A DNA stretch of 64,000 bases, from contig NZ_FOAX01000002.1 of assembly GCF_900109775.1 (NCBI RefSeq), positions 1,506,859 to 1,570,858 of the forward strand. Reading direction: 5' to 3'. This stretch comes from Pseudoxanthomonas sp. GM95. Its GTDB lineage: Bacteria > Pseudomonadota > Gammaproteobacteria > Xanthomonadales > Xanthomonadaceae. Each line of letters starts with the position of its first letter. Positions within the stretch are counted from its first letter, which is position 1. Of the stretch, positions 26,337 through 35,323 are shown piece by piece. Made by a program: the position numbers and the translations under genes. Under the pieces are notes generated by a model. That model was not told the origin of the DNA, made no database searches, and saw nothing but the letters and a program-made list of their open reading frames with translations.

Positions 26337-28475
26337 CTACTGGGCGTTCGGCTTGCACTCGAAGACGGTGACGCTCCTCGGTGGCGCCAGGAAGTCGGTG
26401 GATCCTCCGGGAAGCGCATCGATATCCAGTTCAAGGTCGGTGGAAAGCTTGAGCTGCCAATGGAGCGCCTGGTCAGCGTCATCGGGCAACTTGAAGCTCA
26501 CCCCTTCGTGGTAGGCATTGATCAGGATGAGCAGGGTGGCGTCATTGGCGTACTCACGCACGCCTGAGACCTGCGCCTTGCCCTCCAGTACGAGCCCGAT
26601 CGAGCGTGCACCGGGGTCACCCCAGTGATCAGGCTGCATCTCATCACCGCCCGGATTGAGCCAGGTCAGATCCTTCATCCCGGCGTCTTCGTTGTACTGG
26701 CCGTTGAGAAAGCGTCCCCGAGTCAGGATCGGATAGCGCTTGCGTAGCGAGGTGAGCTGGCGGACGAACTCTGCGAGCCTGCCTTCGCTGGGGTCGTGTT
26801 CCCAGTTGATCCAGGTGATCTCGTTGTCCTGGCAGTAGGTGTTGTTGTTGCCGCCCTGAGTCTGGCCACGCTCGTCACCGGCCAGCATCATCGGCGTGCC
26901 TTGCGCAAGCAGCAGGGTCGCCAGCAGGTTGCGTGACTGGCGCTCGCGCAGCGCATTGATCCCGGCGTCTTCGGTCTCACCCTCGGCGCCGTAGTTGCAC
27001 GAGGCGTCGTTGTCGGATCCGTCGCGGTTGCCTTCGCCGTTGGCGTCGTTGTGCTTGTCGTTGTAGCTGACCAGGTCGCGCAGGGTGAAGCCGTCGTGGG
27101 CGGTGATGAAATTCACCGACGACCAGGGGCGCCGGCCTCGTCGATCAAACAGGTCGGCCGAGCCGGTGAAGCGGGTGGCGAACTCAGCGAGCTTGCCCTC
27201 GTCGCCCTTCCAGAAGCTGCGTGCGTTGTCGCGGTACTTGTCGTTCCACTCGGCCCAGCCGGGCGGGAAGTGCCCGACCTGGTAGCCGCCTGGGCCGCAG
27301 TCCCAGGGCTCGGCGATGAGTTTGACCTGGGACAGCACAGGGTCCTGGCCCGCGGCATCGAGGAATCCGCCGCGCTGGTCGAAGCCGCTGGGCTCGCGCC
27401 CCAGGATGGTGGCCAGGTCGAACCGGAAGCCGTCGACGTGCATCTCCTGCGCCCAGTAGCGCAGCGAGTCGTTGACGAACTGCACTGCCCTGAAGTTGCT
27501 CAGGTTGAAGGTGTTCCCGGTCCCGGTGTCGTTGATGTAGTAACGCTTGTCATCGGCCAGGCGGTAATAGCTGGCATTGTCGATTCCCTTGAATGACAGG
27601 GTCGGCCCAAGCTCGTTGCCCTCGGCAGTGTGGTTATAGACCACGTCGAGGATGACCTCCAGCCCCTCCCGGTGCATGGCCTTGACCATGTCCCGGAACT
27701 CGTCGCGGTGGCCCGAGGCCAGGTAGCGCGATTTGAGGGCAAAGAAGCCCAGGGTGTTGTAGCCCCAGTAATTGCGCAGATCCTTATCCTGCAGGTACTG
27801 GTCGTCCAGGTAGGCGTGGACCGGCAGCAGCTCCACAGCCGTGACGCCGAGGGACTTGATGTAGGACAGGACCGGTGCCTGCGAGAGCCCGGCGAAGGTG
27901 CCCCCGAGCTGTTCGGGCACGTCGGGATGGCGCTTGGTGTAGCCGCGGACATGGGTTTCGTAGATGACCGTTTCGCTCCACGGGCGAAGCAGGCGCTCAT
28001 CGCCCTCCCAGTCGTAGTCATCCTGGACCACGACGGCCTTGGGCATGAAGGGCGCGCTGTCGCGTTCATCGAAGCTCAGGTCACCGTCGGGATGGCCGAT
28101 GGTGTAGCCATACAGCTCGTCGGCCCATACCAGGTCGCCGTCGATCTCGCGCGCATAGGGATCCAGCAGCAGCTTGTTGTGGTTGAACCGATGCCCCTCG
28201 GCTGGCGCGTAAGGACCGTGGACGCGGTAGCCGTAGCGCTGTCCGGGTTTCACGTCGGGCAGATAGCCATGCCAGATCTCGTTGGTGTACTCGGGCAGCT
28301 CGATGCGGTGTTCCTGGTCGTGTTCGTCGAACAGGCAGAGTTCCACCTTGGTGGCATTTGCGCTGAACAGCGCGAAGTTCGTGCCTTGCCCATCGAACGT
28401 CGCACCACGTGGGAATGGGCGTCCCTCGCGCACGCGGGAGGGGGTGACGTATCGGGTCTTGGAAGGGGCGCGCAT
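26337..28475 (-). CDS. glgX: Glycogen debranching enzyme, GH13 isoamylase type
   Basis: Hydrolyses alpha-1,6 branch points of glycogen or limit dextrins. 712 residues from the ATG at 28475, whose family-like start reads TPSRVREGRPFPRGATFDGQ. A CBM48 domain (about 15-130) precedes the GH13 catalytic domain: DVVYNHTAEG, GFRFDLATILGR (nucleophile Asp), LIAEPWDCGPGGYQVG (acid Glu) and FITAHDGFTLRDLVSYNDKHN (transition-state Asp). The C-terminal beta domain ends SVTVFECKPNAQ. No other glycogen or trehalose genes are adjacent. Sequence upstream of 28475 is not family-like. Confidence 0.95.
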   Translation of the reverse strand: MRAPSKTRYVTPSRVREGRPFPRGATFDGQGTNFALFSANATKVELCLFDEHDQEHRIELPEYTNEIWHGYLPDVKPGQRYGYRVHGPYAPAEGHRFNHNKLLLDPYAREIDGDLVWADELYGYTIGHPDGDLSFDERDSAPFMPKAVVVQDDYDWEGDERLLRPWSETVIYETHVRGYTKRHPDVPEQLGGTFAGLSQAPVLSYIKSLGVTAVELLPVHAYLDDQYLQDKDLRNYWGYNTLGFFALKSRYLASGHRDEFRDMVKAMHREGLEVILDVVYNHTAEGNELGPTLSFKGIDNASYYRLADDKRYYINDTGTGNTFNLSNFRAVQFVNDSLRYWAQEMHVDGFRFDLATILGREPSGFDQRGGFLDAAGQDPVLSQVKLIAEPWDCGPGGYQVGHFPPGWAEWNDKYRDNARSFWKGDEGKLAEFATRFTGSADLFDRRGRRPWSSVNFITAHDGFTLRDLVSYNDKHNDANGEGNRDGSDNDASCNYGAEGETEDAGINALRERQSRNLLATLLLAQGTPMMLAGDERGQTQGGNNNTYCQDNEITWINWEHDPSEGRLAEFVRQLTSLRKRYPILTRGRFLNGQYNEDAGMKDLTWLNPGGDEMQPDHWGDPGARSIGLVLEGKAQVSGVREYANDATLLILINAYHEGVSFKLPDDADQALHWQLKLSTDLELDIDALPGGSTDFLAPPRSVTVFECKPNAQ

Positions 28476-28741
28476 GAGAGGGGCTCTGGAGTCGGTTGCA
28501 CCATTGCAACGCGAGCGGTCCGAGCATCGATCCCGGCACGTGCAGGAGGCGTCAGTACCGCAGCGGAAAGGACTGATCTGCATGCAGGCAGAGCTGGCCC
28601 TGCCGGTCATCGCCGTGGCGGTACAGAGCCCCCAAGAGCGCTTGGTCATTCCGATACGCTGCGCGCAGTCTGTGCTTTCTTCACCTGTTCATCTCAACAC
28701 CTCCCTTCATGCTTCGGAGGATGAAATCAGGAGCAGCCGCT

Positions 28742-29497
28742 GTGGAGCAAACCTTCGAAGAGAAGCATCTTTTGTTGGTGGAAGACGATGCGACCACGGC
28801 CGCCATGTTGACGGACTATCTAGTGTCCCATGGATATATGGTCGACCTTGCGGCTGACGGTCACGAAGGTCTCAAGCTTGCTGGGTGCCTGCATTACGAG
28901 GTGATCGTGGTCGACGGGCAGCTGCCACGCATGGATGGACTGGATCTTTGCCGAGCGATTCGGGAGAGTCTTCGCAAGACCACGCCCATCCTTTTCTTGT
29001 CAGGCCGCGACCAGGTCAACGATCGTGTTGCCGGATTGCAGGCTGGTGCGGATGACTACCTGGTCAAGCCGTTTTCGCCGCTGGAATTGCAGGCGCGACT
29101 GAAGGCGCTGGTGAACCGCCAGGCGCGTCGGGTCGTTTCGTCGACCATGACTGTGGCCGACCTAACGCTTGATACCCAACAGCACGTAGTTCGCCGCGCT
29201 GGAAGACTGCTTTCGCTGTCGCCGATCCAGTTCCAGCTGCTGACTGTGCTGATGAAGGCGTCGCCTGGGATCGTCAGCCGCAGCGAGATCGAAAAAATCG
29301 TCTGGGGCGGGGAGATGCCCGACACCGACACGCTGCGTAGCCACCTCTACACCCTGCGCAAGATCATCGATAAGCCTTTCGATCAGCCCCTCCTTCACAC
29401 GATCGTTGGCTTCGGCTACAGGCTTGGGCTGATGGCTCCGTTCGCTCCGGTTGATCGGACTGCAAATCCGCATGCGACATCGGCGGTGCTCGCTTAA
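28742..29497 (+). CDS. OmpR/PhoB-family response regulator, no kinase partner adjacent
   Basis: DNA-binding two-component regulator. The chosen start is a GTG with AGGAG eight bases upstream; ATGs at 28709 and 28721 have poorly placed sites. The receiver domain has the acidic pair in VEDDATT, phospho-acceptor Asp in VVDGQLPRMDG and Lys in YLVKPF. The C-terminal winged helix (about 145-235) has SLSPIQFQLL and the recognition segment TLRSHLYTLRKIIDKP followed by TIVGFGYRL. A ~22-residue Pro/Thr/Ala tail follows. No histidine kinase is near, so it is an orphan here. Confidence 0.93.
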   Translation: MEQTFEEKHLLLVEDDATTAAMLTDYLVSHGYMVDLAADGHEGLKLAGCLHYEVIVVDGQLPRMDGLDLCRAIRESLRKTTPILFLSGRDQVNDRVAGLQAGADDYLVKPFSPLELQARLKALVNRQARRVVSSTMTVADLTLDTQQHVVRRAGRLLSLSPIQFQLLTVLMKASPGIVSRSEIEKIVWGGEMPDTDTLRSHLYTLRKIIDKPFDQPLLHTIVGFGYRLGLMAPFAPVDRTANPHATSAVLA

Positions 29498-29717
29498 AGG
29501 AGCGCCATTCAAGGCTGGGCACTGACACGAATACGAAACATGACAGACGGGCCGGTGCTATACGACAACGTAGCGGCAACCATGCACGCAATGAAGAATC
29601 CACGGCGCATCTGTGTCAAACGTTAATTCCGTCTTCGCTTCAAACTAGCCTCAGCGTGCAGGGTCGTAACAGACTTGCGAACAGGCTGAGATCTCCAACT
29701 ACCCGTCGGAGATCGAC

Positions 29718-30248
29718 ATGGCAACGGACAAGAAGCGCGACATCCTCAAGACCCTGCGCGGAGAGCACGACGAACTCCGCACGCTGTTTAAGCAGATCAA
29801 CAGCACCACCGATCGCGCGATAAAGACCCGCGAAGAATTGCTGGCCAAGGTGGAGTCCGGGCTGCTTCCTCATGCAAAATGGGAAGAGGATGTTTTCTAC
29901 CCGGCCATACGGGACCGGGCTGATCGCGATGGCAAGAAGGCCATTGCAGAGGCATATCTGGAGCACCATGCGGTCGAATCTATCGTAATGCCCGAAGTCA
30001 AGGCTTCAGAGCCCGGTACTCCAGAATTTGCCGGTGCGGCGAAGGTGTTCGGCGAACAGATCGGCCATCATGCGAGTGAAGAGGAGAGCACGGTTTTCAA
30101 ACTGGCACGAGAGCTGTTCAGTGCCGCGGAGCTTTCAGAGTTCGATGAGCAATACGAGCAGTGGAAGGGTTCAGCCGCCGGGGTCGCGAGCGTCGGCGCC
30201 GCGAAGGTCAAGGGTGCGATCAAGACCGCGGGGCGCACGTTGGCCTGA
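29718..30248 (+). CDS. Hemerythrin HHE-domain protein
   Basis: 176 residues with GGAGATCGAC before the ATG. A four-helix HHE cation-binding domain has metal ligands in EHDELR, LPHAKWEEDVFYP, YLEHHAVE and IGHHASEEESTVF, so a diiron centre is likely. Such proteins bind O2 or NO or act in oxidative stress. The C-terminal ~30 residues are Ala/Gly/Lys-rich and may be flexible. It stands alone. Confidence 0.9.
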   Translation: MATDKKRDILKTLRGEHDELRTLFKQINSTTDRAIKTREELLAKVESGLLPHAKWEEDVFYPAIRDRADRDGKKAIAEAYLEHHAVESIVMPEVKASEPGTPEFAGAAKVFGEQIGHHASEEESTVFKLARELFSAAELSEFDEQYEQWKGSAAGVASVGAAKVKGAIKTAGRTLA

Positions 30249-30390
30249 AACAGTGCTGCACAGCAGCGTGATCATCCTGCTAAGCCCAGTCAAACCTGAG
30301 CTGATGTGGAGCATGACTAGCCGAACCCGAGCTTTAGAGAGAACGACTTGAAAAACGCCATCTTGACCGACCCAGGCGGGATTTCTTTTT

Positions 30391-31179
30391 GTGCCTAAGA
30401 AGACACTCAAGCTCGCGACTTTCAACGTCAACGGCATCAACACCCGTTTGCAGAATCTGCTGCGATGGCTGGAAGTTGAGCAGCCTGACGTGGTTGCGCT
30501 CCAGGAGCTCAAGGCCACCGACACCGCGTTTCCTCGTGCCGAAATAGAAGCGGCCGGATACGGTGCGATTTGGCAGGGGCAGCAGTCATGGAACGGTGTT
30601 GCATTGCTTGGCCGGGATACCGAGCCTGTCGAAAGCAGGCGAGGGTTGCCTTGGGATCCGGCCGATACCCAAAGTCGCTACCTGGAGGCCGCCATTCATG
30701 GAGTGGTGGTCGCAAGCCTGTATCTGCCCAATGGCAATCCCCAACCCGGCCCGAAGTTCGACTACAAGCTCGGCTGGATGCAGCGGTTGAACAGGCACTC
30801 GCGCTCGCTTGTGGAGTTGCCCCATCCGGTCGTGCTCATGGGCGACTTCAATGTGATCCCCACCGATGACGATGTCTATGATCCGAAGTCCTGGAAGAAA
30901 GACGCGCTAATCCAGCCCGAGACACGAAAGGCCTTCTCGGAACTGCTGCAACAGGGATGGACCGATGCACTGCGTGATGTGTTCGGGCAGGAGCGTGTTT
31001 ACACCTTCTGGGATTACTTCCGGCATCACGCCGAGCGCGATCGCGGACTGCGTATCGACCACCTGCTGCTCAACCGCAAGCTAGCGGGTGGGCTGAAGGA
31101 AGCTGGTGTTGATCGTTGGGTCCGGCTTGAACCCCACGCCAGCGACCACGCGCCGACCTGGGTGAAGGTCACCATCTAG
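30391..31179 (+). CDS. xth: Exonuclease III (AP endonuclease family)
   Basis: Repairs abasic sites and 3'-blocked ends. 262 residues from a GTG start that puts the family N-terminus KLATFNVNGINTRL right after it. Catalytic motifs: ALQELKATD (metal Glu), LMGDFNVIPTDDDV (Asp/Asn) and HASDHAPTWV (His/Asp). Full length for the ExoA type. A hairpin CAACGTTT-CGCCA-AAACGTTG follows directly after the stop (31182-31202). Confidence 0.93.
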   Translation: MPKKTLKLATFNVNGINTRLQNLLRWLEVEQPDVVALQELKATDTAFPRAEIEAAGYGAIWQGQQSWNGVALLGRDTEPVESRRGLPWDPADTQSRYLEAAIHGVVVASLYLPNGNPQPGPKFDYKLGWMQRLNRHSRSLVELPHPVVLMGDFNVIPTDDDVYDPKSWKKDALIQPETRKAFSELLQQGWTDALRDVFGQERVYTFWDYFRHHAERDRGLRIDHLLLNRKLAGGLKEAGVDRWVRLEPHASDHAPTWVKVTI

Positions 31180-31181
31180 AT

Positions 31182-31202
31182 CAACGTTTCGCCAAAACGT
31201 TG
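31182..31202 (+). other. Hairpin directly after xth
   Basis: Perfect 8-bp stem with a 5-base loop three bases after the stop codon; no T-run. It could protect the mRNA end. Confidence 0.4.
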
Positions 31203-31372
31203 TGCCTGCTGATCAATAGGTGCACTTCCGCAGCTTCTTTCGAAAGCAAGAGATGCACACCTCGCTTGATCATGCCAGCGAGTAGGGCTGGCCAGGTTGC
31301 GCGGCTCGCGGTGGAAGCGGCCGAGAAGAAATACCGTGGTCAGATTGAGCACTGACTTGTGCTTCGGTGATC

Positions 31373-31400
31373 AGGGGGCTACGGCCCCCTTTTTCTTTTG
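31373..31400 (+). terminator. Rho-independent terminator between xth and the efflux gene
   Basis: AGGGGGC-TACG-GCCCCCT stem followed by TTTTTCTTTT. It lies 190 bases after the xth stop. It may end the xth transcript or a small RNA in the gap. It could also work on the opposite strand for the converging efflux gene. Confidence 0.85.
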
Positions 31401-31424
31401 CCAGTGGCGCTTCTGCGCATTTGA

Positions 31425-32651
31425 TTAATTTTCGGGATGATCGGGTAACGGCCATACATGCTTGGCGGTGAAAATCCCGATGGCGATGGCCGACATAGCG
31501 AAGACGGCTGCTATGACCAATGACCACCCGACGTAGTAACCGGCGCTTATCAGTGCCCCGGCGATGATCGGTCCAACGATGCTGGAGACGGCCATGGCCG
31601 AAGTGCTAATGCCCATCAGACTGCCTTGCTGGTTTGGCGCAGCTGTAAAGGTGAGTGCAGCAGTCAATGTCGGACGCGCGAGCGAGGAGGCAAAGCTGAC
31701 GATGGCGACCGATCCAAACAGGCCGATCAAGCCAGGGGACACCGCCAGAAGAACAAACCCTGCGGCCATGCTTGCCAGACATGCAATGGCTAACCCGCTA
31801 TCGGAGATCGCCCGTCCAATGCGTTTCATCAAGAAGAGTTGTACGAAGATGTTGATTGCGCCTGCAACGGTGAAGAGATAGCCAACCTCGCGTGCCTCCA
31901 TAGCCGCTCCGGCCCATTCGAAGCGTGCATTGACGAACAGGGCGAGCTGGGAGATGTACATCGAAAATGCCAGGAAGAAGGCCGTGAGGATGGAGAGTGT
32001 GGCCAAGGTTGCTGGACTGCTCGTTGCCAGGATGCTCAAGCGCCGGTGAGGCGAAGCAGGGATGGGCTTCTTTCTGTCTTGGACGAGCTGGTCGGCAGGT
32101 AACAGGACCATCGTGGTGATCAGGCTGGCGCCGGAAAGCAGGGCCGCAAGCCATACAGGGGCGGCAAGTGATATCGAAGCGAGCATGCCCGAGAGCGACG
32201 GGCCGACGATCAGCCCGATTCCCGCCGCGGCGCTGATGACCCCAATCGCCTGCTTTCGCGTTCCTGCCTGGCTGCGATCGACCGCATAGGCCGTGGCCAC
32301 CGACATGTTGCCTGAGGTCAGCCCGTCAAGGATGCGGGCGATGAAAACCAGCACCATTCCTCCGGACAGTGCCAGCATTACCAGGCTCAATGCAGTACCA
32401 GCCTGGCTGGCCAGCAGCACCTTCTTGCGACCGATGCGATCTGAGAGCCTGCCAAGCCACGGGGCAGCGACAGCCTGCGCCAGCGAAAAAGAGGCGGTCA
32501 GCAGGCCGATGACCAACGCAGTGGCGCCGTAATGGGCAGCGTAAAAAGGCAGCAATGGGAGGATGACGCCCATGCCGATGGCGTCGATCGAAACAATGCA
32601 GAACAGCGGGACCATCACTTGGAGATCCAGCTTGGACGTGTCGGGTGTCAT
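31425..32651 (-). CDS. MFS efflux transporter of the Tet (TCR) type
   Basis: 408 residues and 12 predicted helices. The first helix reads SIDAIGMGVILPLLPFY, like the opening of TetA proteins, and motif A between helices 2 and 3 is GRLSDRIGRKKVLL. A GAGGAAA site precedes the ATG. It is divergent from a TetR-family gene with a palindromic operator between them, the classical tetR/tetA layout, and a Tet(X)-like monooxygenase follows the regulator. Drug or tetracycline export is inferred; the substrate is not established. Not named tetA for that reason. Confidence 0.85.
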   Translation of the reverse strand: MTPDTSKLDLQVMVPLFCIVSIDAIGMGVILPLLPFYAAHYGATALVIGLLTASFSLAQAVAAPWLGRLSDRIGRKKVLLASQAGTALSLVMLALSGGMVLVFIARILDGLTSGNMSVATAYAVDRSQAGTRKQAIGVISAAAGIGLIVGPSLSGMLASISLAAPVWLAALLSGASLITTMVLLPADQLVQDRKKPIPASPHRRLSILATSSPATLATLSILTAFFLAFSMYISQLALFVNARFEWAGAAMEAREVGYLFTVAGAINIFVQLFLMKRIGRAISDSGLAIACLASMAAGFVLLAVSPGLIGLFGSVAIVSFASSLARPTLTAALTFTAAPNQQGSLMGISTSAMAVSSIVGPIIAGALISAGYYVGWSLVIAAVFAMSAIAIGIFTAKHVWPLPDHPEN

Positions 32652-32683
32652 TGCGCTTTTCCTCGGGCGTGCTTGCGTGAATT

Positions 32684-32717
32684 ACGAACATGTACTGGAC
32701 GAACATGTTCGTACTAT
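32684..32717. promoter_or_regulatory. Divergent promoter/operator of the efflux and TetR genes
   Basis: A perfect 14-bp palindrome ACGAACATGTTCGT at 32699-32712 is preceded by a second copy of its left half (ACGAACATGT, 32684-32693) 15 bp upstream. A -10-like TACTAT (32712-32717) overlaps the palindrome on the TetR side. Likely the TetR-family repressor's operator controlling both directions. Confidence 0.7.
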
Positions 32718-32760
32718 GCTACAAAAGGCACACACAGGGACAACTGTTGGTATCAAGCGC

Positions 32761-33456
32761 ATGACGATTGAAAAACCCGAGCCGCGCAGCCGGCGAGATC
32801 GACCCGCCAAGGCGCCGCTCTCCAGGCAGGTCATCACTGAGGCGGCGCTCGCGATCATGCGTACCGAGGGCTTGGGCAAGGTGACGATGCGCCGGATCGC
32901 TGCGCAGCTCGATACCGGTGCGGCATCGTTGTACGTCTATGTTCGCGATACCGAGGACCTGCACGCCCAGGTGCTCGACGCGTTGCTGGCCCCTGTCACC
33001 GAGATCACTACAAGAGGCAGCTGGCAGAAACGGCTGAAGGCACTGCTCGGCAATTACATGGACGTGCTTTTTGCAAACCCCGAACTTGCCCGCATGGCAA
33101 TTTCGACTCCCGCCAACGGCACAAACTACTTTCGCATCGTGGAAATGATCCTGGCCTTGCTCAAGGCCGGTGGCGTGGAAGATCGAAGTGCAGCATGGGG
33201 CGTGGACCTGCTGTTGCTGTTCGCAACGGCCAATGCCGCCGAGCACAGCGCCTGGAAAGCTTCCCCGCGGGCTGCCGAAGATGTCCAAGGCATGAAGTCC
33301 AAGATCCGATCGGCCGATCCAAAGACCCATCCCAATATTTCCCGCCTAAGCGAAGAACTGCTCTCTGGCGGGGAAGGGCGCCTTGATTGGAACCTGGATC
33401 TGCTCATCGCCGGATTGATCGCGGCGCCGCCTGTCTCGAAGAAAAGCGCTCGCTAG
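32761..33456 (+). CDS. TetR-family repressor
   Basis: 231 residues from the ATG at 32761; in-frame upstream Mets would overlap the promoter. The N-terminal HTH (about 20-65) has VITEAALAIMRTEGLGKVTMRRIAAQLDTGAASLYVYV spread over two helices. The C-terminal ligand-binding domain is Tet-repressor-like (SWQKRLKALLGNYMDVL). It likely represses the divergent pump and its own operon. The monooxygenase gene starts 49 bases after its stop, so the two are probably cotranscribed. Confidence 0.88.
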   Translation: MTIEKPEPRSRRDRPAKAPLSRQVITEAALAIMRTEGLGKVTMRRIAAQLDTGAASLYVYVRDTEDLHAQVLDALLAPVTEITTRGSWQKRLKALLGNYMDVLFANPELARMAISTPANGTNYFRIVEMILALLKAGGVEDRSAAWGVDLLLLFATANAAEHSAWKASPRAAEDVQGMKSKIRSADPKTHPNISRLSEELLSGGEGRLDWNLDLLIAGLIAAPPVSKKSAR

Positions 33457-33505
33457 CCGCGCTGGCCGCGCTGCGGCCTTATGCCACTCACTGAAGGGCA
33501 CCACC

Positions 33506-34663
33506 ATGGTTGATATCAGGAACAAGCGCGTTGCCGTCGTGGGGGCAGGGCCTGCAGGCCTGACCCTCGCAAGGCTTTTGCAAATGCAGGGCGCGGATGT
33601 GACGGTGTATGAGCGCGATCTAAGCGCGTCGGCACGGCCACAAGGCGCAACCCTGGATCTACACGACGACGCTGGGCTCAAGGCGCTTCGTGCAGCCAAT
33701 CTGATGGATTCCTTCGAAGCAAGCTACCGGCCCGGTGCGGACAAGATCACCGTGGTTGATCGCGACGGAACCTCGTTCCTTGACGCGTTCGTCAGCAGTG
33801 AGCATGGCGTGGCCAGGCCCGAAATCGATCGTGGCCCGCTCAGGGATCTGTTGCTGAATTCCTTGAAGCAAGGCACTGTGAAATGGGGCGCCAGGTTCGT
33901 CTCATTGCGTCGATCGGGCAGATCAGTGGAGCTGTGGTTTGCCGACGGCACTCGATCGATCGCTGACCTGGTGGTGGCAGCAGATGGCGCCAACTCGATC
34001 TTGCGTCCTTACCTGACGCCCATTCGTCCGATCTATTCGGGAATCATGGTGCTCGAGGGAAACATCCGTGATTCGGCAGCGTCGGTTCCGCAGATTCATC
34101 GAATGATGGACGACGGAAAGATCTGTGCGCTGGGTGATGAAAAATCGCTGTTCGTGATCTCCAAAGGTGACGGTAGTGCATCGTTCTACACAGGGCACAA
34201 GGCCCCCAATGACTGGGGATATACCTCGGGGATCGACTTCAGCGATAAGTCGGCGGTCCTGGCGTGGTTCAAGGCTGAGTTCGTTCAATGGAGCCCGATG
34301 TGGCATGGCCTGTTCGAGCACGCCCAGCCTCCGTTTGTGCCTCGTCCCCAGAACTACTTTCCGACTGACCAGCGCTGGGAGGCGGCGGCCGACCTCACCA
34401 TGATTGGCGACGCTGCCCATGTCATGCCGCCGTATGCTGGTGAGGGCGTGAACATGGCCATGCTCGATGCGCTCGAGCTTGCCCAATGCCTGGCCGATGA
34501 CCGATTCCAGGACATCCGTTGGGCCATCAGCAGCTTCGAAGAATCGATGCGCTTGCGAACGGCAGAGGCCACCACGGTCACGATGGACCAGACCAAGGCG
34601 TTTCATTCGGCTGCCGCCATTCCCGATCTCATCCAGATGTTCGCCTCGCACGCCGACTCCTGA
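33506..34663 (+). CDS. Tet(X)-like FAD-dependent monooxygenase
   Basis: 385 residues, the Tet(X) length (about 380-388). N-terminal FAD fold GAGPAGLTLARLL, then ATLDLHDDAG, PEIDRGPLRDLLLNSL, a DLVVAADGAN motif and the second FAD motif MIGDAAHVMPPYAGEGVN. These match Tet(X), the flavoprotein that hydroxylates and inactivates tetracyclines. From memory, several Tet(X) substrate-contact positions (Gln192, Arg213, His234) do not align with identical residues here, so the substrate may differ. Its place behind a tetR-like gene and beside a Tet-type pump supports a drug-related role. Confidence 0.8.
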   Translation: MVDIRNKRVAVVGAGPAGLTLARLLQMQGADVTVYERDLSASARPQGATLDLHDDAGLKALRAANLMDSFEASYRPGADKITVVDRDGTSFLDAFVSSEHGVARPEIDRGPLRDLLLNSLKQGTVKWGARFVSLRRSGRSVELWFADGTRSIADLVVAADGANSILRPYLTPIRPIYSGIMVLEGNIRDSAASVPQIHRMMDDGKICALGDEKSLFVISKGDGSASFYTGHKAPNDWGYTSGIDFSDKSAVLAWFKAEFVQWSPMWHGLFEHAQPPFVPRPQNYFPTDQRWEAAADLTMIGDAAHVMPPYAGEGVNMAMLDALELAQCLADDRFQDIRWAISSFEESMRLRTAEATTVTMDQTKAFHSAAAIPDLIQMFASHADS

Positions 34664-34698
34664 GGGTTGGGTCTTGGCCGCTTCTGGCTGAGTGAACG

Positions 34699-34727
34699 TA
34701 AAGGAGCCCCGGATCGACCGAGGCTCC
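34699..34727 (-). terminator. Likely minus-strand terminator for the 34738-35214 gene
   Basis: GGAGCC...GGCTCC hairpin (nine pairs with one mismatch), followed on the minus strand by TTTACG. It lies between two convergent genes and may serve both. Confidence 0.5.
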
Positions 34728-34737
34728 TGGTGAGCGT

Positions 34738-35214
34738 TTAAGCCTCGATGCCCCACTTGTGAGCGTCGGCTGGCTTTTCCTTGTAGATCACGCCGGCGAA
34801 ATCGACATGGAGTTCGGTCCAATCTCCTCCGCCCTGATAGGCCAGGACCTCGAAGTGCTTGGGTTTGCGCTCGGGTGTCCCTTCGACCGTCCAGCCGGCT
34901 TTGCCGACGGCCTTCAGGACCAGCTTCGGATCGGCCGCAACGTCGGCATGGTGGTGCTTGGGGCTGTGGCGGGGTTTTTTGTGTTCGACGTCTACCGGAC
35001 GCCCGCCTTTCTTGCTGATCCAAAGAACCTTGATCTCTGAAGGCCTTTGCTCGCCTTCCAGGGTGACTTTCAAGCCTTCCGCAAGCGGGAAAACTTCAGC
35101 GCCTTTCGGCCCCAGGTCGGCAAGGTGGATCTGCCCATTGGATAGCACAGTGAAGCGATGGACGAAGACATTTTCGATCACGCCATTCAAGGTGATCTTT
35201 TCATGGTGCGGCAT
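34738..35214 (-). CDS. Conserved-looking hypothetical protein
   Basis: 158 residues with GGAGAA upstream of the ATG. Soluble. The first half is strand-rich (KITLNGVIENVFVHRFTVLSNGQIHLADLG), the centre is a basic His/Lys-rich linker (HKKPRHSPKHHH), and the second half has KAGWTVEGTPERKPKHFEVLAY. The domain order suggests two small beta domains. No family recognised and no conserved catalytic site seen. It is convergent with the monooxygenase gene. Confidence 0.7.
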   Translation of the reverse strand: MPHHEKITLNGVIENVFVHRFTVLSNGQIHLADLGPKGAEVFPLAEGLKVTLEGEQRPSEIKVLWISKKGGRPVDVEHKKPRHSPKHHHADVAADPKLVLKAVGKAGWTVEGTPERKPKHFEVLAYQGGGDWTELHVDFAGVIYKEKPADAHKWGIEA

Positions 35215-35323
35215 GCATTTCTCCGTAGAGCGCCCAACCGCGGGCGCACACCTTCAATTGCGTCCTTCGCGGGCATTTCAATTTAATTGCTTTAGTGCGT
35301 CGCAGATCTGTTCAGGTGCACGC

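Noticed and set aside
31273..31359. 27-codon frame before the 31373 terminator
   Set aside because: Very short, no ribosome site that stands out and no recognised peptide; could be part of an untranslated transcript.
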